A stretch of DNA of 64,000 nt, from NCBI GenBank assembly GCA_002428385.1, contig DIWB01000027.1, positions 1-64,000 of the forward strand. Reading direction: 5' to 3'. Below, piece after piece: positions 1-7,334 of this stretch. The first letter of the stretch is position 1; the number at the start of each line of letters is the position of its first letter. Source of the stretch: Bacteroidales bacterium UBA6117 (GTDB lineage Bacteria; Bacteroidota; Bacteroidia; Bacteroidales; VadinHA17). The translations under genes were made by a program, and so were the position numbers. Below the pieces are notes generated by a model that was not told where the DNA came from, did no database searches, and saw nothing but the letters and a program-made list of their open reading frames with translations.

Positions 1-8
1 GTAAACTA

Positions 9-27
9 CCACCTCCAGAGGAGGTGG
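9..27. repeat. IS right-end hairpin
   Basis: CCACCTCC and GGAGGTGG form an 8-bp stem around the loop AGA, 18 bases past the transposase stop codon. This is the likely right-end recognition hairpin of the IS200/IS605 element. Confidence 0.7.
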
Positions 28-40
28 CTTTAACAACACA

Positions 41-57
41 ACCCTCTAAAAGAGGGT
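41..57. terminator. Hairpin overlapping the tnpA stop codon
   Basis: ACCCTCT and AGAGGGT form a 7-bp stem with loop AAA that includes the tnpA stop codon (46-48). Its place suggests a transcription stop or a shield against read-through; there is no long T run after it on either strand, so the terminator role is only inferred. Confidence 0.4.
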
Positions 58-489
58 ATAATCCGAACGATCCTGTTCTTCTTGACGTTCTTTGTTTTCC
101 TGATATTTCACATATCGACGAATCATTTCTTCGTTGATGCCGACTGTGTTCACAAAATATCCCCGAGCCCAGAAGTGATTCCCCCAATATGGCTTCCTCT
201 TCAGATTCGGGTAACTTTTGAACATCTTTATTGCCGTCTTCCCTTTCAAGATACCCATGAAGTCTGATACAGACACTCTTGGCGGAATAGAAACAATCAT
301 GTGGACATGATCAATCTGGATACTCAGCTCTGCTAATTCAGCATCCTTCCACTGGCAAATGCTCCTGATATCCTGCTCCAACATAGACATTATTTGACCA
401 GTCAATATGCGAAATCTATACTTGGGTGTGAATACTATATGGTAATCACATTTATATACTACATGCGTTAATTTACGATATTTACTCAT
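46..489 (-). CDS. tnpA: IS200/IS605-family transposase TnpA (Y1 HUH)
   Basis: This 147-residue protein is the single-strand DNA transposase of the element, which cuts and rejoins its own hairpin ends through a 5'-phosphotyrosine link. The HUH metal-binding motif is H61-V-H63. The catalytic tyrosine is Y126 in the family's YxxxQ pattern (Y126 to Q130). The stretch FWARGYFVNTVG at 107-118 is also typical. The length is normal for the family and both motifs are intact, so it may still be active. It stands alone, flanked by hairpins, and its stop codon lies in a small hairpin. Confidence 0.95.
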   Translation of the reverse strand: MSKYRKLTHVVYKCDYHIVFTPKYRFRILTGQIMSMLEQDIRSICQWKDAELAELSIQIDHVHMIVSIPPRVSVSDFMGILKGKTAIKMFKSYPNLKRKPYWGNHFWARGYFVNTVGINEEMIRRYVKYQENKERQEEQDRSDYTLF

Positions 490-531
490 TCACCAAATAT
501 AGTAAATCAATGCGTAGCTAACATTACATTA

Positions 532-550
532 CCACCGTCTGAGACGGTGG
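532..550. repeat. IS left-end hairpin
   Basis: CCACCGTC and GACGGTGG form an 8-bp stem with loop TGA, 43 bases upstream of the transposase start. Like the 9-27 hairpin it opens with CCACC and closes with GGTGG, as expected for paired end-recognition structures. It lies directly next to the interrupted lipoprotein frame. Confidence 0.7.
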
Positions 551-554
551 GTTT

Positions 555-1358
555 TTAAGTTAAACTAAACCCGGTATATATTGAATCGGAGCTTATTTTG
601 TAAACAGAGTTTTCATAACATGGAGTTACAATTTCATTTTTGAAATAAGTATTCCTGTTTACTGGCGCTCCGGCAATAAATCTGGAAGCGACAAAATCGG
701 CGGGAATATCCTGTGCCGGGTGGCTGATTTCAGACAACCTAATTCCATTCTGGTCAGACAGACCCATAAGAATCATGGATTTTCTGATATTGTCGTCAAG
801 GACCTCCCGTCCATCATATGCCGGGAACAACGCCATCCTCGAACCGGGCAAACATACAAATGATTCGATACTGCCTGAAAGTTCGGGAATGTCATTATCA
901 ATAAATCCGCCGTTGAAATCAAAACTGATAAAATCATGTAAAAAATTCCTGTAAACAATTATGTCACCGGAAACCGGATCGACAGAGAATTTGCTCCCTG
1001 GCATATATTCGTGAGGTCCTCTACCAAAACGTCCGATCGTATCAAGGAATTTACCTTTCAGGTCGAACACAAGAAAGGGACACTGTGACACAGAAGCTAT
1101 TATTGCGAAATCTGTCAGCGCCACCTCAAAAACAAAATTGATGGCTACATTCCTTTCTTCCGAAAAAATTACGTATCTGATGCTGTCAGCAACATCACTC
1201 AGCCTGATTGTGGTTTGATTTTTTAATCCTTCATTTACATTGATTGTAAGAGGATAAGGAGGAATTAATTCTGAATCTTCTTTAGTGATATTTTTCTCAT
1301 TCCTGCAGGAGAAGCTTAAAAGAAAGCACAGGGAAAAGATTATTGAACTGGTTCTCAT
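555..1358 (-). pseudogene. Six-bladed propeller lipoprotein, 3' end cut off by IS
   Basis: The remaining 267 residues begin with a lipoprotein signal peptide (hydrophobic segment 6-16, lipobox LSFSC with C18), followed by propeller blades containing the FDLKGKFLDTIGRFGRGPHEY signature seen in Bacteroidetes six-bladed propeller proteins. Such proteins are usually about 350-400 residues long. Here the frame runs through 'IYTGFSL' and then meets the IS200/IS605 left end; the final T and the TAA stop come from the junction. The missing C-terminal 80-120 residues should lie beyond the left edge of the window. It is the last gene of a leftward run that includes a radical SAM enzyme and a second propeller protein. 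The molecular role of these propeller lipoproteins is not established. Confidence 0.8.
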
Positions 1359-1447
1359 GGTAATTCCGGTATATATTCAGTAGTTGAACTGAAGCTGGCA
1401 GAGTATTTTATGATAGCTGCCTGCAGCAGTGTTTAGTCTGTAATGCT

Positions 1448-2380
1448 TTATGTCGATATCATCCGCGCAAAATCTTTTCCATCTTCCTGCCTTTGACCGG
1501 GTGACATCCCCCAGAAATGGGTGATATTTGTAGGCTCAAGATTCTGAATATCATTCTGTCCTTTAGCCAGTTCATCTGCATCAAAGATAATTTCCCTTTG
1601 ATTCATGTTACTCATATCAATGATCCTGAGCCTTTTGAAATACTTGTAGGCGTAGGCTATCCGTCCGCAGGCAAAGTTTGTCCCGAAATCACCGGTATAG
1701 GTTGTCCACGATCCTTTCAAACGGGGAATTGCAAGATCAGCCATGCTTTTCTCATTGGGTGCACTGTCTTTATTAAAGTAATAAATATTTTTCCCCCGTG
1801 ATGTGGATGCAGCATACCAGGCGGTCCTGTCATCAAAAAACACTATCTGCTTGTCACCAAAATGCTCCTGTTTAGGAAGAGTCAGATAGCACTCCGGAAT
1901 CATTCGTTCCTTTGCAACTTTATATACTTTATCAGTTACCTGTTCATATATGTAGAAAAGGATGGAGTCTTCCTCTGTCTTAACTATTTTCGGAAACCCG
2001 AATTCGTCCGGTCCCCGCCCGGTCCGGCCAAATGCAGCAACGCATTTCATTTCAGGCAACTCAAATATCATGAAAAGACTGTCGGGCCTCTGGTTCTGCA
2101 ATATCAGATAATCATCCTTTACAAGCAGCTGGACAGCTCTCGTAATCTCTTTGGTTTCGAGGGGCATACCGGTAAGACTGATTGCCGGTCCGAAGGCATC
2201 CTCCGTGATATGGATTTCTCCCGGTTCCAGAGGCGGCAAGGGTGGATATTCTGCGGTTTTTTCAATCTCATCAATGGAAAGGCTGTCATTTAAGGATACT
2301 TCATTTTTCCTGTTCGGACTGGCACAGCAACAGAAAGTCACAGAAAAAAGAATAAGCAACCGGAAAGTTTTTTTCATCAT
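1448..2380 (-). CDS. Six-bladed beta-propeller protein, C-terminus probably truncated
   Basis: A 310-residue secreted protein of the TolB-like six-bladed propeller group common in Bacteroidetes. It has a short hydrophobic leader with a cysteine cluster (CCCAS, about 18-22), so it is probably a lipoprotein. The hallmark 'FGRTGRGPDEFG' lies near residue 118. A proline-rich linker precedes the propeller. The normal pattern continues to 'THFWGM' near 287, and then the sequence turns polar and stops after about 20 residues, where the last blade would be expected. This looks like a frameshift or deletion at the 3' end. The gene starts 37 bp after the radical SAM gene and is probably cotranscribed with it. 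A role as target or partner of that enzyme is only suggested by position. Confidence 0.65.
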   Translation of the reverse strand: MMKKTFRLLILFSVTFCCCASPNRKNEVSLNDSLSIDEIEKTAEYPPLPPLEPGEIHITEDAFGPAISLTGMPLETKEITRAVQLLVKDDYLILQNQRPDSLFMIFELPEMKCVAAFGRTGRGPDEFGFPKIVKTEEDSILFYIYEQVTDKVYKVAKERMIPECYLTLPKQEHFGDKQIVFFDDRTAWYAASTSRGKNIYYFNKDSAPNEKSMADLAIPRLKGSWTTYTGDFGTNFACGRIAYAYKYFKRLRIIDMSNMNQREIIFDADELAKGQNDIQNLEPTNITHFWGMSPGQRQEDGKDFARMIST

Positions 2381-2417
2381 GCTGCAAGTTAATTCAGGGG
2401 CTGGTTTCGTTAATATC

Positions 2418-3506
2418 TTAAGCAGGATGCATTGGAGTAATTTGACTTTTCATAGCATTCTCAATTTTCCAGTGATGGCAGACAAGAACATTCTTCCTGT
2501 CTCCATGCCAGTTGTGAAATCCGTTGCCCTGACAGTCCTTGTATTCACTGCACATCTCACACTGACCAGTCTTTGTCCATTCCCTGTTTCTGAATGGTTT
2601 GAAATTATTCTGCCACACCTCATAAAAATTATCCTTATAAATGTTCCCTTGCGAAAACGATCTGTCGATGTTGGGACAGGCGGATATTGCACCGTCGATA
2701 AGGATTGATCCGATGTTAATTCCGGCCCTGCAGAAAAAATAACTGTCTCTTACTGATTCCTCATATCTGCCTGTATAACCTTCACAACTGAATTTAACAT
2801 CAATTTCCCCTCTTTTTCTTTCTTCAGTGATAAAATCCATTAATCCGAGAAATTGATTATCGGATAACAGTAAATCCGGATTGCAGGCTGCCCTGCCGAC
2901 AGGTAATATTGTAAATAATCGCCAGGCTAAGACATTTTTTGATACGAGCAATTCCTTAATCTGACCAAGTTCAGAAATATTTTTCTGATTTACGCAGGTG
3001 ACAACATCAAAATTCAGACGTTTGGAAGAAGTTGCCAGTTCAATTGCATCAAGCACCCTGTCGAAGCTGCGCTTATTGTGCCTGAGCCAGTTATGAGATT
3101 CCCTGAGTCCGTCGAGACTTAGTGTAAGCGCTCCCATTCCGGCGCTGAGAAGGGAGGCATGTCTTTGCCTGTCATAGAGTTGTCCGTTAGAGACAATTGA
3201 CCACCTCATTCCCCTTTTTCTCAACTCCCTGCCGCATGGTTCGATGTCTTTTCTAAGGAGCGGTTCTCCTCCGGTAAATACAACAGTGAAATTCGGGGCT
3301 GTTACTTTGATGGATTCAATCGCTTTCAGAAAATCTCCAGGCGGCATGTCGGGGAAGACGCTGTCTTTTGAACAATCGCTGCCGCAATGCAGGCAGTTCA
3401 GGTTGCACCTGGTAGTGCATTCCCAGAACAGATAATTAAGTTCGTGAAGTTCTGTTTCCGATTTCCTGAATCTTCTGAAGGCATATCTTTTCAGGGAAGA
3501 AATCAT
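2418..3506 (-). CDS. Radical SAM/SPASM enzyme of an rSAM/lipoprotein system
   Basis: The 362-residue protein carries the radical SAM [4Fe-4S] motif C34-x3-C38-x2-C41 and a GGEP motif near 80. The C-terminal third has a cysteine-rich SPASM-like region (about 277-345) for auxiliary iron-sulfur clusters. The layout matches the Bacteroidetes enzymes catalogued with a small partner lipoprotein (TIGR04133/TIGR04134 type, from memory). Such SPASM enzymes usually modify a ribosomally made peptide or protein. The start codon overlaps the stop of the upstream lipoprotein gene in an ATGA (3503-3506), so translation is probably coupled. The substrate residue and chemistry are unknown. The frame is intact. 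Confidence 0.85.
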   Translation of the reverse strand: MISSLKRYAFRRFRKSETELHELNYLFWECTTRCNLNCLHCGSDCSKDSVFPDMPPGDFLKAIESIKVTAPNFTVVFTGGEPLLRKDIEPCGRELRKRGMRWSIVSNGQLYDRQRHASLLSAGMGALTLSLDGLRESHNWLRHNKRSFDRVLDAIELATSSKRLNFDVVTCVNQKNISELGQIKELLVSKNVLAWRLFTILPVGRAACNPDLLLSDNQFLGLMDFITEERKRGEIDVKFSCEGYTGRYEESVRDSYFFCRAGINIGSILIDGAISACPNIDRSFSQGNIYKDNFYEVWQNNFKPFRNREWTKTGQCEMCSEYKDCQGNGFHNWHGDRKNVLVCHHWKIENAMKSQITPMHPA

Positions 3507-3868
3507 TTATTTTCCAGCATTATATCCAGATAAACCTTTTCGGATATTGCTGTCAGCACGGTATCCTTATCTGCAAATAGTCCATTCTCATTTGAATCGA
3601 TATCCTGAAACTGAAGTCTTATCCCTTCAATCATTTCAGTATAGAATGAGAATTTGCCGGTTTCATCGGTTATATCATACTGCATATAATCAACAACTGA
3701 TACTTTTATACCTTTGACCGGCAATCCTGATGTAAGGGATTTTACCTGTCCTTCGACCAGCATATCAAGTCCCATATCCTGAGGAGTACCGTAACAGGCC
3801 TGAAAAATAAACATTGCTGTAGTAAGACTCATCCCGCCAATTATTTTTCTCGCCCAGTTTCGTTTCAT
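3503..3868 (-). CDS. Small lipoprotein paired with the radical SAM enzyme
   Basis: With the start at 3868 the product is 121 residues. It has a basic N-terminus, a hydrophobic core, and a lipobox ending FQAC with C25. A longer in-frame start at 4066 would place this leader in mid-protein, so 3868 is preferred. The mature part begins YGTPQD and continues as a carboxypeptidase-regulatory-like beta-sandwich ('VEGQV...DETGKFSF', about 40-80), followed by an acidic segment 'DIDSNENGLFADKD'. There is no cysteine after C25. The pattern fits the lipoprotein half of the Bacteroidetes rSAM/lipoprotein pairing. Its stop overlaps the enzyme's start by 4 bp. It is the most likely substrate of the enzyme, by position. 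Confidence 0.75.
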   Translation of the reverse strand: MKRNWARKIIGGMSLTTAMFIFQACYGTPQDMGLDMLVEGQVKSLTSGLPVKGIKVSVVDYMQYDITDETGKFSFYTEMIEGIRLQFQDIDSNENGLFADKDTVLTAISEKVYLDIMLENK

Positions 3869-3907
3869 TTGAAAGAAATTTCTATACCATTCTAAATCAA
3901 TTGATTT

Positions 3908-3938
3908 GCAAGGTAAATAAAAAAAAGAAAATCCGCAA
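3908..3938 (-). promoter_or_regulatory. Possible Bacteroidetes promoter of the rSAM cassette
   Basis: On the minus strand, TTG (3936-3938) is followed after 20 bases by TACCTTGC (3908-3915), close to the consensus -33 TTG and -7 TAnnTTTG. It lies 40 bp upstream of the lipoprotein start. The -7 box is imperfect, so this is tentative. Confidence 0.35.
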
Positions 3939-4137
3939 AAGAAAATGACAAGGCTTGCGATTAACGGTATGCGGCACGCAACAACTGACGGCAACTGTTT
4001 GAAGCCGTGCGTCATGAGTCGTTTGTCGTGGATCTTATATGAAAAGGCTGTACGCCTTGCCGGCATTTCCCCCGATTTACCGTTTGACAGGCCGGTTTTA
4101 CCCGATGTCCGGACTGTCTTGAAATTCTTCTTACCGG

Positions 4138-4311
4138 TTAATTGATAACCAGGTTTCTTTTCTGATTAGGATTGTTCAATCCCCTGTTCCTAAAATAATG
4201 TTCGCGGGCAACGTCATCCGGAATGTCCGCTGAAATCTCAATAACAGTTTTGTGATCAATTCTAAGATACTTGGTTTTTACTGCGTTTTTGCCTGATTTT
4301 GTACGTTCCAT
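4138..4311 (-). CDS. Small hypothetical protein (57 aa)
   Basis: I do not recognise a family. The start at 4311 (MERTKSGKNAVK) is preferred over 4335 because the extra eight residues add no obvious structure. The product is basic and soluble, with no signal peptide or membrane helix. The segment 'KTKYLRIDHKTVIEISADIPDDVAREHY' has a coherent alternation of charged and hydrophobic residues, which suggests a real small protein. It stands alone, with 269 bp of non-coding sequence before the rSAM cassette, and a palindrome-rich gap lies upstream. It could be spurious. Confidence 0.45.
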   Translation of the reverse strand: MERTKSGKNAVKTKYLRIDHKTVIEISADIPDDVAREHYFRNRGLNNPNQKRNLVIN

Positions 4312-4494
4312 GCTTTTACTTTTAAAAGGCCACAAAGGTAATAATTTTTATATTAAAAAATGTTAAACGCTGATTTATTTTTACTTACAGTTTGTAAAAC
4401 AATCAGGCTTTATAGTTAAAACAGAAGAAGAAACTCCCTCCGTTTATTTCTGCAAAAATTTCTGTTTCCTAATTACAAATTGTGGTACCAATCC

Positions 4495-4726
4495 GGGGGC
4501 TTCAGCCCCCATGGGTAATTATGGGACTAAAGTCCCGGAACCAGAGAGGGGGGCTGTTTTACCGTCAGATGAATCTGACGGCAACAGGAAGAATCTGGTG
4601 GCAACTCTCTTTTCCTGACTTGGTAGATTTCTATAAGGAATGTTAATCTGGCATCTTCTTTTTTGTTACCGTTGGCTTCAGCCAACGGTTTGAAGCGCCC
4701 CGCACGTCTTCCGGGGCTTCAGCCCC
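4495..4726. repeat. Cluster of five short palindromes
   Basis: Five separate palindromes occur within 232 bp: 4495-4510 (gggggcttcagccccc), 4523-4536 (gggactaaagtccc), 4562-4581 (ccgtcagatgaatctgacgg), 4668-4689 (10-bp arms around TC), and 4713-4726 (ggggcttcagcccc). Three share the centre GGCTTCAGCC; the others differ in arm sequence but keep the 2-nt spacer design. They resemble REP-like extragenic palindromes. No transposase is adjacent. Confidence 0.75.
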
Positions 4727-4730
4727 CTTC

Positions 4731-4756
4731 CTGAAAACCATATCGTTTCAGGTAAA
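4731..4756 (+). repeat. 26-bp dispersed repeat, copy 1
   Basis: The 26 bases starting CTGAAAACCATATCG and ending GGTAAA are identical to the reverse complement of 37936-37961. The copy is itself bounded by CTGAAA/TTTCAG arms. Both copies are followed by AT-rich TTATCG/CGATAA sequence, so the shared unit may be longer but diverged. Confidence 0.7.
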
Positions 4757-5045
4757 ATAATTGTTGTTTCTCATATGGTTTCTTATCGTTATTCGATAAT
4801 ATTTTATCGTTATTTCTGACACTATGACTATATTTTTCCGGATTTCCGTTGCCGCTTTCCTTGACTTTCTCTTTTCATAGATGTAAATTTGGATCTTCAA
4901 CATTTTCAGAATTACTTAAAAAAAGCCATGAAAGACAAATTCAATCAGAATTGCGCGCCATCCGGAGCAGTCTACGGACTTGGACTCCTGGGAGCCTGAT
5001 AATCCGGTTGTTTTCCGCTTTCACTATTACCACTGATCCCCTTCA

Positions 5046-5078
5046 TTGTCTCCGACAGGATTATTTTTTGTATTTTTG
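5046..5078 (+). promoter_or_regulatory. Bacteroidetes-type promoter
   Basis: TTG at 5046-5048 and TATTTTTG at 5071-5078 match the Bacteroidetes -33 and -7 elements with a 22-bp spacer. The next ATG is at 5099, giving a very short leader. Confidence 0.5.
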
Positions 5079-5098
5079 CCATCTCAATTCACCGACCC

Positions 5099-5779
5099 AT
5101 GAATAAATTAAAAATTATCCGGGGCATTGAGGTGCTGGTAAGCGCTGCCCTGATTCTTATCATCTCCTATGCCCTTTACCTCAGGTATCTTCCTGATGAG
5201 GAAACATTTCAGCAACTTGTAAAGGAAGATGGCTTTGTTGAATACGCAACTGTTTTCTTCCTGTTCCTGTCGAGTCTGGTCTGCATTTACCGGGCATTGC
5301 AGTACCGCTCCTCCGGAAAGTACACCGGTGTTTTCATCTGGGCTCTGCTGGCTTTCCTTTTCTTCTTCGCGGCCGGTGATGAAATAAGCTGGGGACAAAG
5401 GATCTTCGGCATTGAAAGCAGTGATTTCTTTCTCACTCACAACAAGCAGGCTGAAACGAACCTGCATAACCTGGTTGTTGGCGGACACAGTGTCAACAAG
5501 ATCATCTTTTCGAGTCTGCTGTTTGTGGTCCTGAGCATTTATTTCCTTGTCTGGAGGCCGCTGGTGCTGAAGGTACCGGCAGTCAGAAGACTGAATGACA
5601 GATTCTGCGTACCTGTTCCCCGAATTCAGCACATAATAGTCATAGTTGTTGTTACGCTGATGATATTACTGATTCAGATGTACCGCGACAGTGAACTCCA
5701 CGAGGTTTCATTTGCAATGATATTCTTCCTGATATTTCTGAATCCCTCAATCCTTCCGGATAAAGTGGCAGGCAGGTAA
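5099..5779 (+). CDS. Multipass inner-membrane protein of unknown function
   Basis: The 226-residue protein has about six membrane helices (near 9-28, 48-66, 79-94, 135-152, 178-195 and 203-217). Between the hydrophobic segments it holds two well-structured loops: 'EDGFVEYATVFF' at about 43-54 and 'GDEISWGQRIFGIE' near 97-110, followed by 'NKQAETNLHNL'. Conserved-looking acidic, tryptophan and histidine residues in such loops suggest a functional site at the membrane surface, perhaps metal or lipid binding, but I know no characterised homologue. It is transcribed alone behind its own promoter; the next gene starts 170 bp later. Confidence 0.7.
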   Translation: MNKLKIIRGIEVLVSAALILIISYALYLRYLPDEETFQQLVKEDGFVEYATVFFLFLSSLVCIYRALQYRSSGKYTGVFIWALLAFLFFFAAGDEISWGQRIFGIESSDFFLTHNKQAETNLHNLVVGGHSVNKIIFSSLLFVVLSIYFLVWRPLVLKVPAVRRLNDRFCVPVPRIQHIIVIVVVTLMILLIQMYRDSELHEVSFAMIFFLIFLNPSILPDKVAGR

Positions 5780-5949
5780 GGAGCATAAGGCCTTAAGAAG
5801 ATTTTATATGCTTAAGGATGGATGCAGGCTTGATTTTCATTTCATTATTTTGTAATTTTATTGTCCCTGCCAATACCACGGTTTGGCAGAATAATCGTGC
5901 ATTTTATTTGTTTATTGGCTGAATAACCAACAAGTTTTTCCACCATCAT

Positions 5950-7311
5950 ATGAAAGCCGGACAAATAATCCTAATAACAGTAATTTCACTTCTGTGTGTC
6001 ATCCCGGAAACCATGGCCCAGGACACTCCCTTAACAAAATCCATGGCACGCCAGAAGAAAGCAGCAGATATTTCAAGCACAGTCGAGCTGGCCAAAACGA
6101 TGAATAATGTCAATTACACCGACATGTACGACAGGAGTCTGCTGATGTATGCTGCTTCGCAGGGCTACTCCAGGGCCTGCAGGATACTTCTCCGCAGGGG
6201 AGCGGATCCCAACATCCAGGCAATTGACGGGGCCACTTCCGGCATGTTTGCCGCCTACAACGGTCACGACAGGATCGTTAAGATGATGCTCGAAAGGGGA
6301 TTTGACCCTGAGATCAAGGCGCTGGACGGAACCAATGCCCTGATGATGGCTTCCCAGAACGGACACCTCGAAGTTGTCAGGCTGCTTCTTTTAAAGGGGG
6401 CAAAGCCCGATCTTCAGGCATCCGACGGATATACGGCATTGATGCTTGCATCCCAGAACGGGCATGAGGAGATCGTATCCCTTCTGCTTGCCAACGGAGC
6501 TGATCCGAACATGCAGGATTTCAGGAACGGGACCACTGCACTGATTCAGGCATCACTGTTCGGGAACACTTATGCAGCCATGCTTCTGCTCGACAACGGT
6601 GCGGATCCCAATCTCAGTGACAACAGTGGAACTTCGGCCCTGATGACTGCCGCCATGCTCGGTCAGACTGATTACGCAAAACTGCTGATGGCTTCAGGTG
6701 CAGATATCAACCTGAAGTCGTCCGACGGGTCAAACGCACTTTTCCTGGCCGCGATGAACGGCCATACCGGCATTGTCAAAACCCTTCTCGAGAGAGGAGC
6801 CAGACCCGATTCGCTCGACACCGATGGTACAAGAGCCCTGGTTATAACCGCCAGGGATGAGATAGCCGACAGTATCAGCATAAAACTATACAGGGGTTAC
6901 AACAAGGATTTCAGCTTCAGTGAGAACCTGACAGCCATGGTAGCCACCCGCGATGACGGAGTCCTGGAAGCGGTCAACATTGCTGACCGTAAAGGGTCGC
7001 TGGATGATGTTATTGCCAATTCCGACAGGGCAACCGCCTTTATAAAAGCATTCAGGAGCGGACAGGTGGCTGTGGTGAAGGTCTTCCTGAAAAAGAATGC
7101 CAGGATAGATCCACACAAGACTGCAAAATACACCGATCTTATGGTTGCCTCGATGAACGGACACACCGATATCGTCAAAATGCTTCTGGAAAGGGGAGCC
7201 AATCCCGGTCTGAAGGACAACAGCGGAAAGACTGCCATCGACTATGCTAAAAGCACGGAATTAAGGAACCTTCTTGAGGCAAACCTCAATAAAAGCAATA
7301 TCCATCAATAG
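5950..7311 (+). CDS. Exported ankyrin-repeat protein
   Basis: The 453-residue protein starts with a signal peptide (MKAGQIILITVISLLCV..., cleavage after MAQ at about 24). It then holds about seven consecutive 33-residue ankyrin repeats (roughly 50-290) with the pattern G-T-x-A-L-M-x-A-x-x-x-G-H and L-L-x-x-G-A-D-P-N. A degenerate middle section (about 290-375) no longer fits the repeat well. Two or more good repeats return at the C-terminus (about 380-445). Ankyrin repeats mediate protein binding; the signal peptide places it in the periplasm or on the surface. No catalytic domain is visible. Neighbours give no clear clue; the downstream gene is convergent. Confidence 0.85.
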   Translation: MKAGQIILITVISLLCVIPETMAQDTPLTKSMARQKKAADISSTVELAKTMNNVNYTDMYDRSLLMYAASQGYSRACRILLRRGADPNIQAIDGATSGMFAAYNGHDRIVKMMLERGFDPEIKALDGTNALMMASQNGHLEVVRLLLLKGAKPDLQASDGYTALMLASQNGHEEIVSLLLANGADPNMQDFRNGTTALIQASLFGNTYAAMLLLDNGADPNLSDNSGTSALMTAAMLGQTDYAKLLMASGADINLKSSDGSNALFLAAMNGHTGIVKTLLERGARPDSLDTDGTRALVITARDEIADSISIKLYRGYNKDFSFSENLTAMVATRDDGVLEAVNIADRKGSLDDVIANSDRATAFIKAFRSGQVAVVKVFLKKNARIDPHKTAKYTDLMVASMNGHTDIVKMLLERGANPGLKDNSGKTAIDYAKSTELRNLLEANLNKSNIHQ

Positions 7312-7334
7312 AATCAAGCTTGCTTTCTTCCGGC

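Larger units (their letters stand above)
1..557 (-). mobile_element. IS200/IS605-family single-gene insertion sequence
   Basis: A lone Y1 transposase gene is bracketed by two strong hairpins in the same orientation, at 9-27 and 532-550. Elements of this family have no terminal inverted repeats and no target duplication; subterminal hairpins serve as their end signals. Because the transposase reads leftward, the element's left end is near 550 and its right end near base 1. The left end directly abuts a propeller lipoprotein frame that stops at 555-557, so the element sits inside that gene. The exact tips cannot be fixed from one copy, and the right tip may lie a few bases before the window. 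No accessory tnpB/IscB gene is present in the visible part. Confidence 0.85.
4336..5045. other. Gene-free stretch with palindromes
   Basis: No credible gene was found. An 85-codon frame on the plus strand (4849-5106) has no protein-like features and overlaps the next promoter. The stretch is AT-rich at both ends and carries a cluster of five palindromes (4495-4726), a 26-bp sequence repeated at 37936-37961 (4731-4756), and a TTATCG/CGATAA hairpin (4783-4799). Confidence 0.7.

Noticed and set aside
4495..4726. Plain set of transcription terminators
   Set aside because: The palindromes have no T runs and are repeated in a gene-free stretch between divergent genes, so a simple terminator role is unlikely.
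4849..5106. 85-codon frame before the membrane protein gene
   Set aside because: Composition is random-looking, it overlaps the promoter of the next gene, and its start has no regulatory support.
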